From the NCBI RefSeq assembly GCF_000238255.3, contig NZ_CP011039.1, positions 77,501-141,500 on the forward strand: a stretch of 64,000 bases of DNA, written 5' to 3'. Of the stretch, positions 56,073 to 64,000 are shown in pieces. Every line of letters starts with the position of its first letter. Within the stretch, counting starts at the first letter, position 1. Both the position numbers and the translations under genes were made by a program. This DNA is from Pseudoalteromonas spongiae UST010723-006 (GTDB lineage: Bacteria; Pseudomonadota; Gammaproteobacteria; Enterobacterales; Alteromonadaceae). The notes beneath the pieces were generated by a model, which worked only from the letters and a program-made list of their open reading frames with translations, did not search any database and had not been told where the DNA came from.

Positions 56073-56152
56073 TTTTAAGCTGTTTTTTGTTCTTTTTCGG
56101 TGTAAAGTATTTTTTGAACCCTTAATGGTTCGTAATTATTAGGAAATTTGAA

Positions 56153-56515
56153 ATGTCTGTATCTAAAGACCAAATCCTTGACGCTATTGCTGAAATGTCA
56201 GTAATGGAAGTTGTTGAACTAGTTGAAGCTATGGAAGAGAAGTTCGGCGTAACTGCAGCTGCTGCTGTTGTTGCTGCTGGTCCTGCTGAAGCTGCTGAAG
56301 AAAAGACTGAGTTCGACGTAATCTTAGCTGCTGCTGGCGGTAACAAAGTTGCTGCAATCAAAGCTGTACGTGGCGCAACTGGTCTTGGCCTTAAAGAAGC
56401 TAAGGCGCTTGTTGAGTCTGCTCCTGCACCAATCAAAGAAGGTGTATCTAAGGAAGAAGCTGAAGCACTTAAGAAAGATCTTGAAGAAGCTGGTGCTGAA
56501 GTTGAGATCAAGTAA
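56153..56515 (+). CDS. rplL: 50S ribosomal protein L7/L12
   Basis: L7/L12, 120 residues, has an N-terminal dimerisation domain ([20 protein letters not shown]), an Ala-rich hinge and the C-terminal domain [20 protein letters not shown]. It forms the ribosomal stalk that recruits translation GTPases. Paired hairpins follow. Confidence 0.98.
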   Translation: MSVSKDQILDAIAEMSVMEVVELVEAMEEKFGVTAAAAVVAAGPAEAAEEKTEFDVILAAAGGNKVAAIKAVRGATGLGLKEAKALVESAPAPIKEGVSKEEAEALKKDLEEAGAEVEIK

Positions 56516-56536
56516 TCTAGCTTATGCTAGATTAGC

Positions 56537-56590
56537 TGCCTGACCAAAAATCAGGCAAGGGCTGGTGAATTTTTATTCACCGGCCTTTTT
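56537..56590 (+). terminator. Double hairpin attenuator between rplL and rpoB
   Basis: TGCCTGA / TCAGGCA (56537-56557) is followed by an 11-pair stem, GGCTGGTGAAT-TTTT-ATTCACCGGCC (56560-56585), and five T. It resembles the E. coli rplL-rpoB attenuator, which lets only part of the transcripts into rpoBC. The 56516-56782 gap holds nothing else I can name. Confidence 0.85.
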
Positions 56591-56782
56591 GCGCTGTAGA
56601 GCTCCGGCTTTGCAATCGCACAATAATTAGCTAAGTTGTTTAATTATTAGTTTTGCAACCAACTGATTTTTAATGTTTTTAGCTAATTAAAAAATTGGTG
56701 TTGCAGTATTGGCCACAGTGCCAAGTTAGTCTGTTCATTATTATGAGCAGTTGGGTCAAAAGTCAGCAAGCTGAGGAACCCC

Positions 56783-59700
56783 ATGGCTTACTCTTATTCT
56801 GAAAAGAAACGTATCCGTAAGGATTTTGGTAAACGTCCACAAGTGTTGGATGTGCCGTTTCTACTGTCTACGCAGTTAGAATCCTTTAAAAAATTCTTAA
56901 GTCCGGACGCAGAAGGCAATCACGGCCTTGAAGCAGCATTCCGTTCTGTTTTCCCGATCAAAAGTTACTCGGGAAATTCTGAGCTACAATACGTAAGTTA
57001 TCGTATTGGTGAGCCAGTATTTGATGTTAAAGAGTGTCAAATCCGCGGTGTGACTTATTCTGCACCATTACGCGTTAAGCTACGCTTAGTGCTAATGGAC
57101 AAGGAAGCACCAGGCACAGTTAAAGACATTAAAGAGCAAGAAGTATACATGGGCGAAATTCCGCTCATGACCGATACAGGTACTTTTGTGATCAATGGTA
57201 CTGAGCGTGTAATCGTTTCTCAGCTACATCGTTCACCAGGTGTATTCTTCGATAATGACCGTGGTAAAACGCACTCATCGGGTAAAGTTTTATATAATGC
57301 ACGTGTTATTCCTTACCGTGGTTCTTGGTTAGATTTCGAATTCGATCCAAAAGATAACCTATTCGTACGTATCGACCGTCGTCGTAAACTGCCAGCGTCT
57401 ATTATTTTACGCGCACTAGAATATTCAACTGAAGAAATTCTAGATATGTTCTTCGAAACTACAACGTTCGAAGTAGCAGACGGTAAAGTATTAATGGAAC
57501 TTGTTCCATCACGTTTACGTGGTGAGACTGCGATCTTTGATATTAAAGATCCTTCTGGTGATGTGATTGTTGAATCAGGCCGTCGTATTACGGCGCGTCA
57601 CATCAAACAACTAGAAAAGAACAACGTTACTCAGCTAGAAGTTCCGCACGAGTACATCATTGATCGTGTTGTAGCGAAAAACTACATCAACGAAGACACA
57701 GGTGAAATTGTAGCTGAAGCAAATGCTGAGCTGTCACTTGAGTTAATGGCTGAACTTGTTAAAGCTGGCTTTAACAAGATTGAAACACTGTATATCAACG
57801 AAGTTGATAGCGGTGCATACATGTCAGAAACTGTACGTGTTGACCCAACAAATGATCGTTTAGAAGCGCTTGTTGAAATCTACCGCATGATGCGTCCTGG
57901 TGAGCCACCAACGCGTGATGCAGCAGAAGCACTATTCGATAACTTATTCTTCTCTGAAGAGCGTTACGACCTATCACAAGTTGGTCGTATGAAATTCAAC
58001 AGCCGTGTTGGCCACGAAGAAGGTTACGGTGCAGGTACACTAAGTAAAGAAGATATCGTTGCAGTTATGAAGGTTCTAATCGACATTCGTAACGGTAAAG
58101 GTGAGGTTGATGATATCGACCACTTAGGTAACCGTCGTATTCGTTCTGTGGGTGAAATGGCAGAAAACCAATTCCGTGTTGGTTTAGTACGTGTTGAGCG
58201 TGCAGTACGTGAGCGTTTAAGCTTAGGTGATCTTGATGCAGTAATGCCACAAGACCTAATCAATGCTAAGCCTATTTCTGCAGCGGTTAAAGAATTCTTC
58301 GGTTCATCGCAGTTATCTCAGTTTATGGACCAAAACAACCCGCTTTCAGAAGTAACGCACAAGCGTCGTATCTCTGCATTAGGTCCAGGTGGTCTAACGC
58401 GTGAGCGCGCAGGCTTCGAAGTACGTGACGTTCACGTAACTCACTACGGTCGTGTATGTCCAATCGAAACGCCTGAAGGTCCGAACATCGGTCTGATCAA
58501 CTCGCTTTCAACATACGCACGTACTAACGACTATGGTTTCCTAGAAACGCCATACCGTAAAGTAATTGACGGCGTTGTAACTGACGAAGTTGATTACCTA
58601 TCTGCAATCGAAGAAGGTCAGTTTGTAATTGCACAGGCAAACGCAAACTTAACAGAAGAAAACCGTTTTGTTGATGAGCAAATTCCATGTCGTCACAAAG
58701 GTGAATCAACCTTTATGCCTAGCGACAGCATCCAATATATGGATGTATCGCCACAACAGGTTATCTCAGTTGCAGCAGCACTTATCCCATTCCTAGAGCA
58801 CGATGATGCGAACCGTGCACTAATGGGATCGAACATGCAACGTCAAGCAGTACCAACATTACGTGCAGATAAGCCGTTAGTAGGTACAGGTATCGAGCGT
58901 ACACTTGCGAAAGATTCAGGTGTAACAATCGTTGCTAAGCGTGGTGGTGTAGTTGATTACGCTGATGCGAGCCGTATCGTTGTAAACGTAAATGAAGATG
59001 AGCGCGTTCCAGGTGAAGCGGGTATCGACATTTATAACCTAACTAAGTACACACGTTCTAACCAGAACACCTGTATCAACCAAAAACCAACGTGTATGGT
59101 TGGTGAGCCGGTTGTTCGTGGCGACGTACTTGCTGATGGTCCTTCGACAGACTTAGGTGACTTAGCACTAGGTCAAAACCTTCGCGTGGCATTCATGCCA
59201 TGGAATGGTTATAACTTCGAGGATTCAATCTTACTATCAGAGCGCGTAGTTCAAGAAGATCGTCTAACCACGATTCATATTCAAGAACTTCAGTGTATCG
59301 CGCGTGATACCAAGTTAGGTCCAGAAGAAATTACAGCTGATATTCCTAACGTAGGTGAATCTGCACTTGGCAAACTTGATGAATCGGGTGTTGTATACAT
59401 CGGTGCTGAAGTTAAAGGCGGTGACATCTTAGTTGGTAAAGTTACACCTAAAGGTGAAACGCAGCTAACTCCTGAAGAAAAGCTACTACGTGCTATCTTC
59501 GGTGAAAAAGCGTCTGACGTTAAAGACAGCTCATTACGTGTACCAAACTCAGTATCTGGTACAGTAATCGACGTTCAAGTATTTACTCGCGATGGTGTTG
59601 AAAAAGACAAGCGCGCACTTGAAATCGAAGAGATGCAAGTTCGTGAAGCGAAGAAAGACTTCAACGAAGAATTTAAGATCCTTGAAGAAGGTGTCTTAAG

Positions 59701-60808
59701 CCGTGCTCGCAAGCTACTTATTGCTGCTGGTATGGATGAAGCATCACTTGCAGGTCTTGCTGCAGACAAGCTACTAACGCAAAGCCTAGCTGATGAAGCA
59801 CAACAAGGCGAGTTAGAGCAACTAGCTGAACAGTATGATGAATTAAAAGCTGATTACGACAAGCGCTTCGAAACTAAGCGTCGTAAGATCACACAAGGTG
59901 ACGATTTAGCACCAGGTGTTCTTAAGATTGTTAAAGTTTACCTAGCTGTTAAACGTCGTATTCAACCGGGTGATAAGATGGCTGGTCGTCACGGTAACAA
60001 AGGTGTTATCTCGACAATCGTACCAGTAGAAGATATGCCTTACGATGACCGTGGTCGTACCGTAGACATCGTTCTTAACCCGCTAGGTGTACCATCACGT
60101 ATGAACATCGGTCAGATCTTAGAAACACACATGGGTCTGGCTGCTCGTGGTATTGGTGAGCGCCTAGAAGACATGATGAAAGAACAGCGTGAACTTCACG
60201 AATTACGTGAATTCATTGCTAAAGCTTACGCATTAGGTGACTGTCGTCAGAAAGTTGATATTGCAAGCTTCTCTGATGATGAAATCCGTCGCTTAGCTGA
60301 AAACCTAAAAGGCGGTTTACCAATCGCAACTCCAGCGTTTGACGGTGCAAAAGAAAGTGAAATCAAAGAACTACTTGAGCTAGGTGGATACCCTTCAAGT
60401 GGTCAGGTAACACTTTATGACGGTCGTACTGGTGATGAGTTTGAGCGTAAAGTAACTGTAGGTTACATGTACATGCTGAAACTAAACCACTTAGTAGATG
60501 ACAAGATGCACGCTCGTTCGACTGGTTCTTACAGCCTAGTAACTCAGCAGCCACTTGGTGGTAAAGCTCAGTTCGGTGGTCAGCGTTTCGGTGAGATGGA
60601 GGTATGGGCACTAGAAGCATACGGTGCTGCTTACACGCTACAAGAAATGCTTACTGTTAAGTCGGATGACGTTAACGGTCGTACTAAGATGTATAAGAAC
60701 ATCGTAGACGGAAACCACAAGATGGAACCTGGTATGCCAGAATCGTTCAACGTATTGTTGAAAGAGATCCGCTCACTAGGTATCAACATCGAGCTGGAAG
60801 AAGAATAA
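56783..60808 (+). CDS. rpoB: RNA polymerase subunit beta
   Basis: RpoB, 1341 residues (E. coli 1342), is complete. The rifampicin-binding cluster reads [20 protein letters not shown] with [11 protein letters not shown], all wild-type residues. The C-terminal part has [20 protein letters not shown]. It forms the catalytic core with beta'. GAGG precedes the start. A hairpin separates it from rpoC. Confidence 0.98.
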   Translation: MAYSYSEKKRIRKDFGKRPQVLDVPFLLSTQLESFKKFLSPDAEGNHGLEAAFRSVFPIKSYSGNSELQYVSYRIGEPVFDVKECQIRGVTYSAPLRVKLRLVLMDKEAPGTVKDIKEQEVYMGEIPLMTDTGTFVINGTERVIVSQLHRSPGVFFDNDRGKTHSSGKVLYNARVIPYRGSWLDFEFDPKDNLFVRIDRRRKLPASIILRALEYSTEEILDMFFETTTFEVADGKVLMELVPSRLRGETAIFDIKDPSGDVIVESGRRITARHIKQLEKNNVTQLEVPHEYIIDRVVAKNYINEDTGEIVAEANAELSLELMAELVKAGFNKIETLYINEVDSGAYMSETVRVDPTNDRLEALVEIYRMMRPGEPPTRDAAEALFDNLFFSEERYDLSQVGRMKFNSRVGHEEGYGAGTLSKEDIVAVMKVLIDIRNGKGEVDDIDHLGNRRIRSVGEMAENQFRVGLVRVERAVRERLSLGDLDAVMPQDLINAKPISAAVKEFFGSSQLSQFMDQNNPLSEVTHKRRISALGPGGLTRERAGFEVRDVHVTHYGRVCPIETPEGPNIGLINSLSTYARTNDYGFLETPYRKVIDGVVTDEVDYLSAIEEGQFVIAQANANLTEENRFVDEQIPCRHKGESTFMPSDSIQYMDVSPQQVISVAAALIPFLEHDDANRALMGSNMQRQAVPTLRADKPLVGTGIERTLAKDSGVTIVAKRGGVVDYADASRIVVNVNEDERVPGEAGIDIYNLTKYTRSNQNTCINQKPTCMVGEPVVRGDVLADGPSTDLGDLALGQNLRVAFMPWNGYNFEDSILLSERVVQEDRLTTIHIQELQCIARDTKLGPEEITADIPNVGESALGKLDESGVVYIGAEVKGGDILVGKVTPKGETQLTPEEKLLRAIFGEKASDVKDSSLRVPNSVSGTVIDVQVFTRDGVEKDKRALEIEEMQVREAKKDFNEEFKILEEGVLSRARKLLIAAGMDEASLAGLAADKLLTQSLADEAQQGELEQLAEQYDELKADYDKRFETKRRKITQGDDLAPGVLKIVKVYLAVKRRIQPGDKMAGRHGNKGVISTIVPVEDMPYDDRGRTVDIVLNPLGVPSRMNIGQILETHMGLAARGIGERLEDMMKEQRELHELREFIAKAYALGDCRQKVDIASFSDDEIRRLAENLKGGLPIATPAFDGAKESEIKELLELGGYPSSGQVTLYDGRTGDEFERKVTVGYMYMLKLNHLVDDKMHARSTGSYSLVTQQPLGGKAQFGGQRFGEMEVWALEAYGAAYTLQEMLTVKSDDVNGRTKMYKNIVDGNHKMEPGMPESFNVLLKEIRSLGINIELEEE

Positions 60809-60816
60809 GCCGATTC

Positions 60817-60850
60817 GGCGCTTCTCTATAATAAATAGATAAGCGCCTTT
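60817..60850 (+). other. Intercistronic hairpin between rpoB and rpoC
   Basis: GGCGCTT-CT-CTAT-AATAA-ATAG-AT-AAGCGCC forms an almost continuous stem followed by TTT. It lies eight bases after the rpoB stop and may be a weak terminator or processing site. Confidence 0.65.
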
Positions 60851-60918
60851 CGCGAACGAATAGCTGGGGTGGCTAAAATGAACCGCCCCCAAGATTAACC
60901 TCCTTTAGGAGAGCTAAG

Positions 60919-63900
60919 GTGAAAGACTTACTTAAGTTTCTGAAGCAACAAAACAAGACCGAAGAGTTTGATGCGATCCGCATCGGTCTAGCTTCGCCAG
61001 ATATGGTACGTTCATGGTCATTCGGTGAAGTAAAGAAACCTGAGACAATCAACTACCGTACTTTCAAGCCTGAGCGCGACGGCTTATTCTGTGCTCGTAT
61101 TTTCGGCCCAGTAAAAGACTATGAGTGTTTATGTGGTAAATATAAGCGCTTAAAGCACCGTGGTGTTATTTGTGAAAAGTGTGGCGTAGAAGTTACATTA
61201 ACTAAGGTTCGTCGTGACCGTATGGGTCACATCGAGCTAGCTAGCCCTGTAGCGCACATTTGGTTCCTTAAATCATTACCGTCTCGTATCGGCCTAATGT
61301 TAGACATGACATTACGTGATATCGAACGTGTACTTTACTTCGAATCATTCGTAGTAACTGAACCGGGTATGACAACGCTTGAGCGTGGTCAGCTATTAGG
61401 TGAAGAAGAATACCTAGATGCATTAGAAGAACACGGTGACGAGTTCGAAGCTAAGATGGGTGCAGAAGCTGTACTTGATCTACTTCGTGACCTAGACCTT
61501 GGTCAGCTAATTGCAGAAATGCGCGAAGAGTTACCAACAATTAACTCTGAAACTAAGCGTAAGAAGATCACTAAGCGTCTTAAGCTGATGGAATCATTCC
61601 ACCAATCAGGTAACAACCCTGAGTGGATGATCATGACTGTATTACCAGTTCTTCCACCAGATCTTCGTCCACTAGTACCACTAGATGGCGGTCGTTTTGC
61701 TACATCTGATCTGAACGATTTATACCGTCGTGTAATCAACCGTAACAACCGTCTGAAGCGTCTTTTAGACTTAGCTGCACCAGACATTATCGTACGCAAC
61801 GAAAAGCGTATGTTACAAGAAGCGGTAGATGCACTGCTTGATAACGGTCGTCGCGGTCGTGCGATCACAGGTTCTAACAAGCGTCCACTTAAGTCGCTTG
61901 CAGACATGATCAAAGGTAAGCAAGGTCGTTTCCGTCAAAACCTTCTTGGTAAGCGTGTTGACTACTCAGGTCGTTCTGTAATCACTGTAGGTCCTACACT
62001 GAAACTACACCAGTGTGGTCTTCCTAAGAAAATGGCACTCGAGCTATTCAAGCCATTTATCTACGGTAAATTAGAGCGCCGCGGTATGGCGACTACTATC
62101 AAAGCTGCGAAGAAGATGGTAGAGCGAGAAGTACCGGAAGTTTGGGATATCCTAGATGAAGTAATTCGTGAGCACCCGGTTCTACTTAACCGTGCACCAA
62201 CACTTCACCGTCTTGGTATCCAGGCGTTTGAACCAGTATTAATCGAAGGTAAAGCGATTCACCTACACCCATTAGTGTGTGCGGCATATAACGCTGACTT
62301 CGATGGTGACCAAATGGCGGTACACGTACCGTTAACATTAGAAGCACAGCTAGAAGCACGTGCGCTAATGATGTCAACCAACAACATTCTTTCACCAGCG
62401 AACGGTGAGCCAATCATCGTACCTTCACAGGACGTTGTATTAGGTCTTTACTACATGACACGCGATCGCATTAATGCGAACGGTGAAGGTTTAGTATTCA
62501 AAGACGCGAAAGAAGCTGAGAAAGCATACCGCACAGGTGTTGCTGACTTACACGCACGCGTTAAAGTTCGTTTAACTGAAACGGTTATCAGTGAAGAAGG
62601 CGACAAGAGCGAAATTACACACCTAGTTGAAACAACAGTAGGTCGTGCAATTTTCTCACTAATTATGCCTGAAGGCTTACCATTTGAACTTGTTAACAAG
62701 GCAATGGGTAAGAAGCAGATTTCAGGTCTTCTTAACGAGTGTTACCGTCGTCTAGGTCTAAAAGACACAGTAGTGTTTGCTGACCAAGTAATGTACACAG
62801 GTTTCCACTACGCGATGAAGTCGGGTGTTTCTATCGGTATTAACGATATGGAAATCCCACCAGTTAAAGCTGAAATCATCGACGCAGCTGAAGCAGAAGT
62901 TAACGAAATCAACCAACAGTTCCAGTCTGGTCTTGTAACTGCGGGTGAAAAGTACAACAAAGTTATCGATATCTGGTCACGTGTAAATGAAAACTTATCA
63001 CGTGAAATGATGGCAAACTTATCAAAAGATACTGTAATCAACGCTGAAGGTGTTGAGGAAGAGCAAGACTCATTCAACTCAGTATTTATGATGGCCGACT
63101 CAGGTGCACGTGGTAGCGCCGCTCAGATCCGTCAGTTAGCGGGTATGCGTGGTCTAATGGCACGTCCAGATGGTTCAATCATCGAAACACCAATCACGGC
63201 GAACTTCCGTGAAGGTCTAAACGTACTACAGTACTTCATCTCGACGCACGGTGCGCGTAAAGGTCTTGCCGATACAGCACTTAAGACAGCGAACTCGGGT
63301 TACCTAACGCGTCGTCTAGTAGACGTTGCACAAGACTTAGTAATCAACGAGCAAGACTGTGGTACTGAAGATGGTCTAACAATGAAGCCACTAATTGAAG
63401 GTGGTGACGTTGTTGAGCCGCTACGCGAGCGTGTATTAGGTCGTGTAGTTGCTGAAGACGTATTAAAGCCAGGTACTGAAGAAGTACTTGTTGAGCGTAA
63501 CGTAATGCTTGACGAAAAACTGTGTGACCTTCTAGAAGAGAACTCAGTGGACGAAGTACGCGTACGTTCAGTTATCACATGTGATAACGACTTCGGTGTA
63601 TGTGCTAATTGTTACGGTCGTGACCTTGCACGTGGTCACCTAATTAACCCAGGTGAATCAGTAGGTGTTATCGCAGCTCAATCAATCGGTGAGCCAGGTA
63701 CACAGCTTACGATGCGTACCTTCCACATCGGTGGTGCGGCATCTCGAGCGTCTGCAGAGAACAGTGTACAAGTTAAGAACAACGGTAGCTTAAAGCTGCA
63801 CAACGCTAAATACGTTCTTAACTCAGATGGTAAGATTGTAATCACATCTCGTTCAACTGAAATCACAGTTATCGATGAGCACGGTCGTGAGAAAGAGCGT

Positions 63901-64000
63901 TATAAAGTACCTTACGGTGCGGTTCTTTCAGTACAAGATGGTGCTGAAGTAGCTGGTAACGATATCGTTGCGACATGGGATCCGCATAGTCACCCAATCA
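60919..64000 (+). CDS. rpoC: RNA polymerase subunit beta' (3' end outside window)
   Basis: The first 1027 residues of RpoC are present. The start is GTG ([20 protein letters not shown]), as in E. coli, after AGGAG. The N-terminal zinc finger [19 protein letters not shown] is followed by the catalytic NADFDGDQM at residue 458 onwards (DNA from 62290). The bridge/trigger region includes [19 protein letters not shown]. The frame is open to the last base of the window with no stop. Confidence 0.98.
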   Translation, partial: MKDLLKFLKQQNKTEEFDAIRIGLASPDMVRSWSFGEVKKPETINYRTFKPERDGLFCARIFGPVKDYECLCGKYKRLKHRGVICEKCGVEVTLTKVRRDRMGHIELASPVAHIWFLKSLPSRIGLMLDMTLRDIERVLYFESFVVTEPGMTTLERGQLLGEEEYLDALEEHGDEFEAKMGAEAVLDLLRDLDLGQLIAEMREELPTINSETKRKKITKRLKLMESFHQSGNNPEWMIMTVLPVLPPDLRPLVPLDGGRFATSDLNDLYRRVINRNNRLKRLLDLAAPDIIVRNEKRMLQEAVDALLDNGRRGRAITGSNKRPLKSLADMIKGKQGRFRQNLLGKRVDYSGRSVITVGPTLKLHQCGLPKKMALELFKPFIYGKLERRGMATTIKAAKKMVEREVPEVWDILDEVIREHPVLLNRAPTLHRLGIQAFEPVLIEGKAIHLHPLVCAAYNADFDGDQMAVHVPLTLEAQLEARALMMSTNNILSPANGEPIIVPSQDVVLGLYYMTRDRINANGEGLVFKDAKEAEKAYRTGVADLHARVKVRLTETVISEEGDKSEITHLVETTVGRAIFSLIMPEGLPFELVNKAMGKKQISGLLNECYRRLGLKDTVVFADQVMYTGFHYAMKSGVSIGINDMEIPPVKAEIIDAAEAEVNEINQQFQSGLVTAGEKYNKVIDIWSRVNENLSREMMANLSKDTVINAEGVEEEQDSFNSVFMMADSGARGSAAQIRQLAGMRGLMARPDGSIIETPITANFREGLNVLQYFISTHGARKGLADTALKTANSGYLTRRLVDVAQDLVINEQDCGTEDGLTMKPLIEGGDVVEPLRERVLGRVVAEDVLKPGTEEVLVERNVMLDEKLCDLLEENSVDEVRVRSVITCDNDFGVCANCYGRDLARGHLINPGESVGVIAAQSIGEPGTQLTMRTFHIGGAASRASAENSVQVKNNGSLKLHNAKYVLNSDGKIVITSRSTEITVIDEHGREKERYKVPYGAVLSVQDGAEVAGNDIVATWDPHSHPI

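Noticed and set aside
61503..63866. Minus-strand frames of 60-136 codons under rpoC (and similar ones under rpoB, tuf and ribosomal genes)
   Set aside because: They are shadows caused by strong codon bias in highly expressed genes; no ribosome sites or homology patterns are seen.

Overview
The window comes from a moderately low-GC marine gammaproteobacterium of the Alteromonadales, most like Pseudoalteromonas. This rests on the translation operons, the TorF-type porin, the AhpC/AhpF pair, the M1 peptidases and the tRNA-Thr-Tyr-Gly-Thr-tuf cluster. It is a family-level judgement read from the sequence, not a database match.

Layout. 1-2760: the 3' part of an rRNA operon (23S, 5S, terminator). 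2760-3370: a gene-poor gap with a ten-copy 7-bp tandem array and a small ORF remnant. 3.4-11 kb: envelope and accessory genes, namely a penicillin-acylase-family Ntn hydrolase, a BlaI repressor with an M56-TonB sensor facing a metallo-beta-lactamase-fold hydrolase, an SPFH protein, a Zn-ribbon protein, a DUF1653 protein, a dehalogenase-like nitroreductase and a small lipoprotein. 11.2-13.4 kb: ahpC-ahpF. 13.7-18.2 kb: an ABC ATPase with a giant permease/M1-peptidase fusion. 18.2-22.3 kb: two tandem paralogous FG-GAP-like lipoproteins. 22.6-32.2 kb: an esterase-TPR gene broken by a nonsense codon, an FAH-family hydrolase, an aldo/keto reductase, a porin, an unrecognised gene, a double GNAT protein facing a MocR-type regulator that lacks its PLP lysine, and an AsmA protein.

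32.5-41 kb: the spc operon (rplN to rpmJ, with secY) and the alpha operon (rpsM to rplQ, with a recognisable S4 leader). The S10 operon is not next to spc. 41.2-45.6 kb: an outer-membrane barrel protein, a CsgD/VpsT-like regulator, hinT, a DUF2057 protein and an M1 aminopeptidase. 45.7-48.4 kb: murB-birA-coaX. 48.5-52.9 kb: four tRNA genes, tuf, an EF-G2-type fusA paralogue and trpT. 53-64 kb: secE-nusG, rplKA, rplJL, rpoB and the 5' two thirds of rpoC, which runs off the window.

Most of the window is core housekeeping DNA: transcription, translation, protein export and redox defence, with visible leaders, terminators and attenuators. I see no CRISPR array, insertion sequence, prophage or recognised defence island. 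The observations most worth a second look are the MocR regulator whose Schiff-base lysine is Asp together with its repeated TACAGAT operator-like sites, the BlaI/M56-TonB/MBL locus with two palindromes spaced 30 bp apart, the nonsense-interrupted esterase-TPR gene, the heptamer array, and the FG-GAP lipoprotein pair.
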